NCBI GenBank assembly: GCA_010027915.1
Contig: RGUG01000068.1
Span: 1-6,930, forward strand
Direction of reading: 5' to 3'
Source: a bacterium
Lineage (GTDB): Bacteria; Margulisbacteria; Marinamargulisbacteria; SXXA01
Length of the DNA stretch: 6,930 nt
Shown: one piece after another, positions 1 to 6,442 of the stretch
How positions within the stretch are numbered: the first letter of the stretch is position 1
How the letters are laid out: each line of letters opens with the position of its first letter
Notes under the pieces: model-generated
The model's input: the letters and a program-made list of their open reading frames with translations, nothing else
Database searches by the model: none
What the model was told of the DNA's origin: nothing
Translations under genes and position numbers: made by a program

Positions 1-1349
1 AATCAAAAGTCGGGTCCTTGGTTCATTATACCGATCTTCGAGCGGATGCCCGTGCCATTGAGGCATTGTATCAGCAACAAGGGTATGTGTTGGCCAAGGT
101 CAAGCAATTTATCTGGCCGTCATCCAACGGCGGGGCATTGGGGTTTGAAGTGGATGAAGGCGTCATTGAACGGGTGGAAGTCACCGGCAATCTTCAAACC
201 AAATCGTATGTCATTACCCGTGAATTGCTGTCCCAACCCGGGATGATCGTCAACATCAAACGAGTGGGTGAAGACATGCGCCGTGTGTACAACCTGGGCT
301 ACTTTACGGGTATTCAGCCCGACATGATCGACCCGATAACCTGGCAATTATACACCGGCGAATCGATACAGGGGCATGTTTTACGGTTTAAAGTGGATGA
401 AAAACCATCCAATACCACCTTAACGGCAGGGGCCAGCTACAGTGCGGTGATAGGGTTAACTGGTACCCTGAGTGCCCATTTGGATAACTTATTTGGCACC
501 GGCCAATTGGTGGATACCCAATTACAAGTGGGTCGTGCCACCACCATTCAGTTCAAATATTTTAATCCTTGGATGTGGGATGGCCGGCGTTCGTTTATGG
601 CCCGGGTATGGAATCGCACCGGTTCGGTGGATCAATTCATGCTCAATAGCAGCACGGTGACCTTTCGTGATGAGCAAGCCTTTGGATTCGATGTGATGTT
701 TGGCATTCCCATGTCGTATGAACTCAACCTTACCCATACCTTGAAGGTTGAGAATGTCTATTTGCCCGGATACGATTTGCGGTATTCATTGCAAACCTAC
801 CGGTTTGGTATGTCATACGACACCCGAGATGTGCGGTTTAACCCCCTGAATGGGCAGTATGTTTTTGGTAGTTTTGAATTTGCCTTGCCGTTGGCCGACA
901 CGTCCCTTGATTTTTTGCGCTTGGATATGGAATGGCGGTCTTTTTTTCAAACCTTTGACAAGCAGACCATTGCCTTTCGTACCAGTATGGGGGCCCTGTT
1001 TGGGTCACGCATTGGTGACTCGCGATTGTTTGCCCGGGAGTATTACCGGGTGGGCGGGACGTATACGGTGAGGGGTTGGAATGACTTTAGTCCGTTTGCC
1101 ATTGGGGCCAAACAATGGTTGGCCTCACTAGAGTACCGATGGCAGCTTCATGACATGTTGCAAGTGGTGGCCTTTATTGACACGGGGTATGCCACCAATG
1201 ATAACCCCTTTAATTGGTCGGCTTTCCGAATCGGAAAAGGGGTGGGGATTCGCTTGAATGTGCCCGCATTGGGTCCCCTTCGGTTGGATTGGGCCATGGG
1301 AGATGGGGGTGACTCAGTGGTTCATTTTAGTATGGGGCATGCATTTTAG
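1..1349 (+). CDS. bamA: Omp85/BamA-family outer-membrane assembly protein (5' end missing)
   Basis: The reading frame is open to the left edge, with the first full codon at position 3. The TTG at 18 is therefore probably an internal Leu and the true start lies upstream. The visible N-terminal part has a POTRA-like segment (ALYQQQGYVLAKV, about 57-95). A second, complete POTRA follows (about 172-410), from VEVTGN to LRFKVDEKP and including the typical RRVYNLGYF. The rest looks like a beta-barrel of alternating aromatic and polar strands. It contains VRGW (1068-1079), a variant of the VRGF/Y motif of loop 6, then the late-strand signature LGPLRLDWA, and ends in Phe as outer-membrane barrels do. 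Family role: insertion of beta-barrel proteins into the outer membrane. A TamA-like or other Omp85 paralogue cannot be excluded because the upstream POTRAs are not visible. No skp, lpxD or other usual bamA neighbour follows; a small exported protein and biotin genes follow instead. Confidence 0.88.
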   Translation, partial: SKVGSLVHYTDLRADARAIEALYQQQGYVLAKVKQFIWPSSNGGALGFEVDEGVIERVEVTGNLQTKSYVITRELLSQPGMIVNIKRVGEDMRRVYNLGYFTGIQPDMIDPITWQLYTGESIQGHVLRFKVDEKPSNTTLTAGASYSAVIGLTGTLSAHLDNLFGTGQLVDTQLQVGRATTIQFKYFNPWMWDGRRSFMARVWNRTGSVDQFMLNSSTVTFRDEQAFGFDVMFGIPMSYELNLTHTLKVENVYLPGYDLRYSLQTYRFGMSYDTRDVRFNPLNGQYVFGSFEFALPLADTSLDFLRLDMEWRSFFQTFDKQTIAFRTSMGALFGSRIGDSRLFAREYYRVGGTYTVRGWNDFSPFAIGAKQWLASLEYRWQLHDMLQVVAFIDTGYATNDNPFNWSAFRIGKGVGIRLNVPALGPLRLDWAMGDGGDSVVHFSMGHAF

Positions 1350-1354
1350 GAGGG
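1348..1354 (+). promoter_or_regulatory. Strong Shine-Dalgarno for the 97-residue gene
   Basis: AGGAGGG overlaps the stop codon of the Omp85 gene and lies 4-5 nt before the ATG at 1359. It is a near-perfect anti-SD match. It supports both the reality of the small gene and the choice of its start. Confidence 0.75.
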
Positions 1355-1358
1355 TAGG

Positions 1359-1652
1359 ATGAGTCGGTTAAGTCGATGGGTCGTTGGCATATGGATGGTT
1401 GGATGTGGTGCGTTGATGGCCAATGACGAGGTCAAGTATTTTGACATTGATCAGGTGGTGGATACGTCTTGGGGCAAACTGATATCGGTATATGATCAGC
1501 CCACTTTGCAACGGATGACCTTTGAATCGGATACCGCCATTACGGTTCTTCAACTGGGGCTAACCTGGGACAACAAAGAAAATACCTATCGACCATCGGT
1601 GAAACAAGTCATCACCCTTAAAAAACGATCTGGATCTCTCACGTCCCCCTAA
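1359..1652 (+). CDS. Small exported or lipid-anchored protein, unknown function
   Basis: This 97-residue protein is not one I recognise. It begins with an export signal: basic residues R3 and R6, a hydrophobic stretch W7-V14, then GC (residues 15-16) and ALMA followed by NDEV. Two processing routes are possible. One is signal peptidase II at M-V-G-C16, a loose lipobox with Met at -3. The other is signal peptidase I after LMA (residues 19-21). The mature part of about 75 residues is acidic at first (NDEVKYFDIDQVVD) and has alternating hydrophobic and polar residues, suggesting a small beta-rich periplasmic domain. It ends in a basic, low-complexity tail (LKKRSGSLTSP). The start is well supported by the AGGAGGG ribosome site. 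It sits 9 nt after the Omp85 gene and its stop overlaps the bioF ATG by one base (TAATG), so it is very probably expressed. An outer-membrane accessory role is a guess from position only. Confidence 0.72.
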   Translation: MSRLSRWVVGIWMVGCGALMANDEVKYFDIDQVVDTSWGKLISVYDQPTLQRMTFESDTAITVLQLGLTWDNKENTYRPSVKQVITLKKRSGSLTSP

Positions 1653-2215
1653 TGTTGTCCCAACGGTTGGCCCGTCTTCATGCTGAAGGGTTGGTCCGAC
1701 AGGTTCGTCCGTCTCACCCCATCCCTGCCCACCGGATGACCGAACGAGATGGGATGGCCTGCGTCTCGTTTGCCAGCAACGATTATTTGGGCCTATCAGC
1801 CGAATACCCAACGGATACACCTGTGCAAGGGGGGGCCACGGGATCGCGATTGCTTAGTGGGGCGTTTCCTTCCTTATTATCGTTTGAATCGGCGTTTGCC
1901 CGCTGGCTTGGGTATGAGACTGCTTTGATGGGCCCGTCGGGCTATCAGGTGAATGTGGGGGTGTTGTCTTCGATCATGACACCTGCTGACGTGGTATTGG
2001 TGGACAAGTCTATTCATGCCAGCTTGTGGGATGGCATACGATTGTCGGGGGCCCAGGTGGTTCGCTTTCCACATGGCCAGGTCGATGCCTTGGCCAAGCG
2101 GTTGCGTGACCATCGTCACAAAGGCCAGATGGCATGGCTGGTGGTGGAAGCCCTGTATTCAATGGATGGGGATTGGGCCCCGTTACCTGACATGGTGGCC
2201 TTGGCGAAAGCCCAT

Positions 2216-2230
2216 GGGTGTGGGTGGTGG
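2216..2230 (+). other. Frameshift site within bioF
   Basis: The run GGGTGTGGGTGGTGG is a simple G/T tract. Upstream of it only the 1652 frame encodes BioF; downstream only the -1 frame does. The -1 frame has a stop at 2188-2190, so the shift must lie between 2191 and about 2230, and protein motifs place it at 2216-2224. Adding one T to give TGT TGG restores AHG-C-WVVVDEAH exactly. There is no X XXY YYZ slippery heptamer, so a slippage mutation or sequencing error in a low-complexity tract fits better than programmed frameshifting. Confidence 0.85.
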
Positions 2231-2734
2231 TCGATGAAGCCCACTCATTGGGGATTGTGGGTCCCGAAGGCCGGGGATGGGTGGCCGCTCATGGGCTACA
2301 GTCACAGGTGGATATTTGGTTGGGGGCCTTTGGCAAGGCATGGGGCAGTGCGGGTGGCATGGTGGCGACCAGCACCGACTGGATGACATGGCTCCAGTCA
2401 ACGGCCCGGTCGCTGATGTTTTCGACGGCTCCCTTTCCCGGCATGGTGGCACGAAACCATGAGATACTCACTCGCATGCCCCACTTGGATGAGCGTCGGC
2501 GTCAGTTGCTGGCCAATAGCCATCTGGCGGGTGGGAGCCAGGGTTCCCCGATTGTCTCGTTGCCTCAACCGTCGGTAGCGGCGGCCCAGGCCTTGGCGGC
2601 CCGCCTGTGGGACCATCGGTTGTGGGTGCCGGTGATTCAATACCCCACCGTGCCCCATGGCCGTCCTCGTTTGCGCCTGTCACTGTCTGCGTGCCATGAC
2701 CCGGCGGATATTCAGCGGGTGATGACCCTGTGTC

Positions 2735-2741
2735 AGGAGGT
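2735..2741 (+). promoter_or_regulatory. Shine-Dalgarno for the alpha/beta-hydrolase gene
   Basis: AGGAGGT lies in the last codons of bioF, 8-9 nt before the ATG at 2750. It favours that ATG over the two further in-frame ATGs at 2759 and 2762. Confidence 0.65.
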
Positions 2742-2749
2742 GGGATAAG

Positions 2750-3352
2750 ATGGGTCCCATGATGACCGAATGGTCAGGTAAAGGGTCGGGTATGGTGGTG
2801 TGTTTGGGTTGGGGCATGGTGGCCGATCAAGTGCGCCCCATATTGGGTGGATGGAAGGCCTTGGTGGTAGGGGTTCAGCACCCCACTGAGTGGGCCGAAG
2901 TGGCACGCCAATTCCCTTTGGGGTGGCCGCAAGTGGGTATTTCCTGGGGCGTGCATGGCATGACCCAGCCGGGATGGGTCATTGCGGGGGCTTATTCGGT
3001 TCCCCATTCGGGGGTGTTGCGCTTGTTTGACCGTGACCCTGATCGCTTTATGGCTCGCTTTTGGGAGGGGTATCCCCCCCATCCCCCTGTACCGATGGAC
3101 ACGCTCCGGGAAGGATTGCGTTGGTTACAGTCCGCTGAGGTGCCCCCTACTGTGTCGCATCGATGTTGGTGGCATGGGTCAGAGGATCGGGTCATCCCAC
3201 TGGAACGGGCCACCCAGTGGGCCACTGCCATGGGTACCCCGATAGCGGTGATGCCCCATACCACCCATTTGTCTTGGTTGCGTCATGACCGGGGAGACTG
3301 GTATACCCAGTTGTCCACTTTTTTGTGTCACGCTGATTCGGGGTGTCCATGA
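2750..3352 (+). CDS. Small alpha/beta-hydrolase, candidate pimeloyl-ACP methyl ester esterase (BioH/BioG-like)
   Basis: A 200-residue alpha/beta-hydrolase with a readable catalytic triad. LGWGM (19-23) corresponds to the HGWG / GWGM oxyanion region of BioH and BioG. GISWG (63-67) is the GxSxG nucleophile elbow with Ser65. HGSEDRVIP (142-150) carries the acid Asp146, and PHTTHLSWL ends with the probable catalytic His173. Only about 80 residues separate Ser from Asp, so the lid is much smaller than in E. coli BioH (about 256 residues) and overall size is nearer BioG. Position directly after bioF (1-nt gap) supports removal of the methyl group from pimeloyl-ACP methyl ester, the step before BioF. 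The protein is unusually rich in Trp (14 of 200). No signal peptide, so cytoplasmic. The fold and triad are clear; the substrate is inferred from context and the GWGM motif, and another esterase activity is possible. Confidence 0.72.
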   Translation: MGPMMTEWSGKGSGMVVCLGWGMVADQVRPILGGWKALVVGVQHPTEWAEVARQFPLGWPQVGISWGVHGMTQPGWVIAGAYSVPHSGVLRLFDRDPDRFMARFWEGYPPHPPVPMDTLREGLRWLQSAEVPPTVSHRCWWHGSEDRVIPLERATQWATAMGTPIAVMPHTTHLSWLRHDRGDWYTQLSTFLCHADSGCP

Positions 3353-4230
3353 AGGCAGCGGATGAATGGTTAAAAACCGTGGATACCCCTCCCCCGGTGT
3401 TAATGGTGGTGGGGCCCACTGCGGTTGGCAAGTCAGCCTTTGCCATGGCGGTTGCCCGTGCGTGGTCGGCGTCGATTATTTCGGCCGATGCGTTTCAGGT
3501 GTATCGGGGGTTGGATATTGGCACGGCCAAAGTACCCCTTTTGGATCGCCTGGATCCACCGCATTATTTAATTGATCATTGTGAGCCCACCGATTCTTAT
3601 ACCCTGGCAGATTATGTCACGGCTTGTCGAGGATTGCTGGCTCAAACCCACCGACCATGGGTGATTTGTGGGGGGACGGGGTTGTATGCCAAGGCCATTT
3701 TGTATAACTATCAACTGTCACCCCCCAGTTGTCATCGCGAGTCCTTAATGGCACGGTATCAGCGTGAAGGGTTGGCCCCCCTTTGGCAGCAATTGCTGGC
3801 ATTGGACCCCGAGGTCGCCCATCGAATCGATGCCCACAACCCCCGCCGGGTTATGCGTGCGTTGGATGTGGCCTTGCAAGGCCATTTGTCCCCCCGGGTT
3901 ATGGCCGATGCATCACCCCGACCGGATATTCGGGTGGTGGTGTTACATGCTCCACTTGATGTGTTGCACCATCGTATTGATGAACGGGTTCGCACCATGT
4001 TGGATAAGGGGTTGGTTGATGAGGTTCAGGGCTTAATAGCGGCAGGGGTTTCGCCAACCGGGCCTTCGTTTCAAGCAATTGGTTACAAAGAGACAGCCCA
4101 GTGGTTACGTGATAACATGCGATCCCTTCATGAATTGGAGTCAACCTTGATGAGTAAAACCAAACAATTTGCCAAACGACAACGGACGTGGTTCAACCCC
4201 TTGAAGTGGGCCGAATGGGTCACGGTATGA
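3349..4230 (+). CDS. miaA: tRNA dimethylallyltransferase MiaA
   Basis: MiaA transfers a dimethylallyl group to N6 of A37 in tRNAs reading UNN codons, in the cytoplasm. Motifs in order: P-loop GPTAVGKS (22-29); SADAFQVYRGLDIGTAK (45-61) with the catalytic-region Asp47; PHYLIDHCEP; CGGTGLYAKAI; NPRRVMRALDV; QAIGYKET; and near the C-terminus TKQFAKRQRTWF. Length (293 residues) is normal for the family. A GTG at 3343 would add two residues, but the ATG at 3349 is preferred: it forms an ATGA overlap with the previous gene's stop and has GGGG (3340-3343) at 5 nt spacing. The residue after Asp47 is Ala where most MiaA have Ser, a mild variation. Overlap with the hydrolase gene implies translational coupling. 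Identification is secure. Confidence 0.96.
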   Translation: MKAADEWLKTVDTPPPVLMVVGPTAVGKSAFAMAVARAWSASIISADAFQVYRGLDIGTAKVPLLDRLDPPHYLIDHCEPTDSYTLADYVTACRGLLAQTHRPWVICGGTGLYAKAILYNYQLSPPSCHRESLMARYQREGLAPLWQQLLALDPEVAHRIDAHNPRRVMRALDVALQGHLSPRVMADASPRPDIRVVVLHAPLDVLHHRIDERVRTMLDKGLVDEVQGLIAAGVSPTGPSFQAIGYKETAQWLRDNMRSLHELESTLMSKTKQFAKRQRTWFNPLKWAEWVTV

Positions 4231-4246
4231 TGCCAGGCTTATGAGT

Positions 4247-4268
4247 GGGTGGGGTCGTGGGATATGGG
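4247..4268 (+). other. Compact G-quadruplex motif
   Basis: Four G-runs of 3, 4, 3 and 3 are separated by loops of 1 (T), 4 (TCGT) and 4 (ATAT) bases, meeting the classic G3+N1-7 rule on the sense strand. Two further runs follow at 4277-4280 and 4286-4288. It would lie in the transcript ahead of pgpH. The + strand is G-rich throughout, so chance occurrence is a real alternative. Confidence 0.4.
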
Positions 4269-4295
4269 CGTCGGTTGGGGATGATGGGCGGATGC

Positions 4296-4315
4296 TTGGC
4301 CGGCCGGCTGGTTTT
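4296..4315 (+). terminator. Weak GC-rich inverted repeat followed by TTTT
   Basis: TTGGCCGGCCGGCTGG can fold into a six-pair stem (three pairs are G-U) with a four-base loop, followed by only four T. It lies after miaA and before pgpH, where a terminator would make sense. The structure is marginal and could equally be an attenuator or nothing. Confidence 0.2.
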
Positions 4316-4321
4316 ACTTGT

Positions 4322-4328
4322 GAGGGGG
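4322..4328 (+). promoter_or_regulatory. Shine-Dalgarno for pgpH
   Basis: GAGGGGG lies 8 nt before the ATG at 4337. It selects this start over the in-frame ATGs at 4352 and 4364. Confidence 0.6.
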
Positions 4329-4336
4329 TTTAACTC

Positions 4337-6442
4337 ATGCTATCCGGTGGAATGGGTCAGTCCATGAGCACTTGGCTATCACCAGTATGGTGGGGACGGT
4401 TGCGCATGATGGCCTTGGTTGGGTTTGGTGCCGTGGTGTTTACGTTGGTGGTGATGTCATCCCACTGGTCCCGGCGGGTGTCGTTAACCCAGGGCAAGGT
4501 GTCAGATGTGACCATTTTTAGTCCCCGGGACATTGCGTACCAATCGGAACGGGATCACAATGAGTATCGTTTATTGCTCAAACGACGCATGGCCATGGTG
4601 GATCGCATTTACACCGTTGACCCGGTCATCAATGAACAAATGGTGGATGAGTTGGATGCGTTGTTTGGACAATTGCGGTTGGCCCACCAATCCACCCTTC
4701 GGGGTCGACCCCGGACCCTACCGTTTGCTGTGCCCGAGGCGATACGGCAAGATGTCAATCAAATTGACTTGATCGAACGGGTGACGGTGAGATGGTTGGG
4801 GGAGATCATTGCACGTGGGATCAAACCCCCTGATTTATCACGTATCCAACAAGACATTCGGTTAAAACCGCCGCAAGAATTGACGCCCGATCAGTCAGAG
4901 GTGGCCATCTCATTGTTGCTGAGTGTGTTAAAACCCAATGTGACCTACAACGACATGCTGACCCAAGTGGCCCAACAGCGAGAGGCGGCTTCAGTTCGGC
5001 CCCTTACCTCTCAAGTGCGACGGGGGGATTTAATTGTCATGAGAGGCGAGGTGGTGTCGGGCGATGATGTGGCCATCCTCACGGCGTTGGGGATGATGGG
5101 TGCACAAGTGCATTGGATCAAATTGCTGGGCACTGTTGCGGTGGTGACCATTTTTATGGTGTTAGTGGATCGGTTTGTCTATTTTTTTGTGCGTCGTATT
5201 TATTTTCAAACCAAATATTATGTGTTGCTGGGGTTGATTAGTTTTATTGTATTGGGAATGGCCCGGCTAACCGAAGAAATTCATTGGGTTAGCCGTGGGA
5301 TTGAAGGGTATTTTTGTATTCCCATTGCCGTGGCGGCCATGATGGTGGGGTTGTTAATTACCCCTAACTTATCTTTGATGATGTGTGTGTTGTTGGGGTT
5401 GTTGATTTCGATGTCGTATGAGTTTAACGAACTGGTTTTTTTGTATTTGTTTGTGTCATCGGCCGTGTCTACCTTTGCGATTTACAAGCGATACAGCCGA
5501 TCCCAACTGATGGTGTCTGGTTATTGGGTGGGGGTATGCAATGCGGGATTGGTGGTGATTGTGGGGTTGCTGACGGCCCATTATGACCCGTTGTGGTATT
5601 TGGCCAACATGTTGGTGGCCTTTATTGCAGGGGTGGGCTCTTCGATGGTGACCTTGGCGTCATTGCCTTATATCGAAGGACTGTTTGGGATTACCACCCA
5701 GCAAACCTTGCTTGAATTTTCGAATCTTAACCACCCATTGTTACATCGGTTGCTCATGACGGCCCCTGGTACTTATCAACATTCATTGATGGTGGCCAAT
5801 TTGTCGGAAGCCGCAGCCGAAGCCATTCACGCCGATGCGGTATTGTGTCGGGTGGGGGCCTATTATCATGATGTGGGCAAAATGAAACGGCCCCTTTTTT
5901 TTAGTGAAAACCAGGTGGTCGGGGACAATCCCCATACCTCGTTATCGCCGCGATTAAGCAAGTTGATTGTGGCGGCCCATCCCAAAGATGGGGTTGAATT
6001 GGCCAGCAAATACCGCTTGCCGTTGGTGATCAAAGATTTTATGTTGCAGCATCATGGCACCTCGGTGGTGTCTTTTTTCTATAACCAAGCGATGGTCACC
6101 GAAGAGGATGTCGAGGAAGTCAACATTGAAGAGTTTCGGTATGCCGGTCCCAAACCCCAGTTCAAAGAAGCGGGCATTGTGATGCTGGCGGATAGCGTTG
6201 AAGCGGCGGTTAAATCCATCGAAAAACCAACCCCACATAAAATTGAGGCCATGGTGGACCGTATTTTTCAAGAAAAAATCGAAGACCATCAATTGGCTGA
6301 GTGTCCCCTTTCTCTGTTGGAACTGGATCGTATCAAAGATGCGTTTTTACGTGTTTTTAAGGGGGTTTATCATTATCGTGTGGATTACAAAGAAGAACTA
6401 GAGGCCATTCGTGAGGCCCATGACAAGAAAAAACACAAATGA
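4337..6442 (+). CDS. pgpH: Cyclic-di-AMP phosphodiesterase PgpH (7TMR-HD family)
   Basis: A 701-residue membrane protein with the standard PgpH architecture (about 700-720 residues). One N-terminal membrane segment (about 23-43) is followed by an extracytoplasmic 7TMR-HDED domain (about 45-258), then seven membrane segments (about 262-442) and a cytoplasmic HD domain (about 470-640). Metal and catalytic residues are all present: His482 in PGTYQHS, His511-Asp512 in YYHDVGK, His548 in AAHPKDG, His572-His573 in LQHHGT, and Asp619 in MLADSVEAA. PGTYQHSLMVANL and RVGAYYHDVGK are near-consensus for PgpH. Family function: hydrolysis of c-di-AMP to pApA, controlled by the outer domain. The C-terminus is highly charged (HDKKKHK). 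An ATGA overlap couples it to ybeY, an arrangement found in many bacteria. c-di-AMP signalling is therefore likely in this organism; a DisA/CdaA cyclase would be expected elsewhere. Confidence 0.95.
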   Translation: MLSGGMGQSMSTWLSPVWWGRLRMMALVGFGAVVFTLVVMSSHWSRRVSLTQGKVSDVTIFSPRDIAYQSERDHNEYRLLLKRRMAMVDRIYTVDPVINEQMVDELDALFGQLRLAHQSTLRGRPRTLPFAVPEAIRQDVNQIDLIERVTVRWLGEIIARGIKPPDLSRIQQDIRLKPPQELTPDQSEVAISLLLSVLKPNVTYNDMLTQVAQQREAASVRPLTSQVRRGDLIVMRGEVVSGDDVAILTALGMMGAQVHWIKLLGTVAVVTIFMVLVDRFVYFFVRRIYFQTKYYVLLGLISFIVLGMARLTEEIHWVSRGIEGYFCIPIAVAAMMVGLLITPNLSLMMCVLLGLLISMSYEFNELVFLYLFVSSAVSTFAIYKRYSRSQLMVSGYWVGVCNAGLVVIVGLLTAHYDPLWYLANMLVAFIAGVGSSMVTLASLPYIEGLFGITTQQTLLEFSNLNHPLLHRLLMTAPGTYQHSLMVANLSEAAAEAIHADAVLCRVGAYYHDVGKMKRPLFFSENQVVGDNPHTSLSPRLSKLIVAAHPKDGVELASKYRLPLVIKDFMLQHHGTSVVSFFYNQAMVTEEDVEEVNIEEFRYAGPKPQFKEAGIVMLADSVEAAVKSIEKPTPHKIEAMVDRIFQEKIEDHQLAECPLSLLELDRIKDAFLRVFKGVYHYRVDYKEELEAIREAHDKKKHK

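Larger units (their letters stand above)
1652..2748 (+). pseudogene. bioF: 8-amino-7-oxononanoate synthase (BioF), interrupted by a -1 frameshift
   Basis: BioF is a PLP enzyme that condenses pimeloyl-ACP (or -CoA) with L-Ala to 8-amino-7-oxononanoate, the first ring-forming step of biotin synthesis. The N-terminal half reads in the 1652 frame to about 2218 and has SNDYLGLS (residues 42-49), the IHAS segment with the PLP-stacking His (about 122) and LYSMDGDWAPL. The C-terminal half reads one frame back to 2748 and has VDEAHSLG (Asp about 195), FGKAWG with the Schiff-base Lys (codon 2335-2337, about residue 229), SLMFSTA and the ending IQYPTVP..RLRLSLSA. That ending matches BioF better than other alpha-oxoamine synthases (Kbl, HemA, Spt). 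Joined, the product is about 365 residues, near the family's 380-390. The halves meet without loss at AHG / WVVVDEAH, as if one T were missing near 2221. Either the sequence has an error or the gene is recently inactivated. Read literally, the first frame ends at 2386 without the Lys. The start ATG lacks a clear ribosome site and is probably coupled to the upstream gene. Confidence 0.9.
4231..4336 (+). other. miaA-pgpH intergenic gap, likely leader of the pgpH operon
   Basis: This is the only noncoding stretch longer than 10 bases. It holds six G-runs between 4247 and 4288, a GC-rich inverted repeat (4296-4311, followed by TTTT) and the pgpH ribosome site. A change of transcription unit here is plausible, but I see no convincing -35/-10 pair. 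The inverted repeat is too short-looped and wobble-rich to call a terminator with confidence. Confidence 0.4.

Noticed and set aside
18..20. TTG at 18 as the true start of the Omp85 gene.
   Set aside because: The frame is open to the window edge, the protein would lack a signal peptide, and it would begin inside a POTRA domain.
2216..2230. Programmed -1 ribosomal frameshifting in bioF.
   Set aside because: No X XXY YYZ heptamer is present in the zero frame, no family precedent for it is known to me, and a single missing base in a simple tract explains the data.
2218..2748. The C-terminal half of bioF as an independent gene starting at GTG 2218.
   Set aside because: It begins in the middle of the BioF fold, has no ribosome site, and matches the exact continuation of the upstream half.
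3074..3080. A C7 homopolymer inside the hydrolase gene as a possible phase-variation or error site.
   Set aside because: The reading frame continues correctly through it into the Asp and His motifs, so there is no sign of a shift at present.
3343..3348. GTG at 3343 as the miaA start.
   Set aside because: The GGGG ribosome-site candidate at 3340-3343 would overlap this GTG, while it is well spaced for the ATG at 3349, which also gives the common ATGA overlap.
4241..4333. A 30-codon frame in the miaA-pgpH gap, in the same frame as pgpH and ending 3 nt before its ATG, possibly a leader peptide.
   Set aside because: It has no good ribosome site, no recognisable composition or regulatory codons, and frames of this size are expected by chance in a G-rich tract with few stops.
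5954..6292. A 112-codon frame on the minus strand opposite the HD domain of pgpH.
   Set aside because: It is the antisense shadow of a strongly conserved coding region and shows no protein motif of its own.
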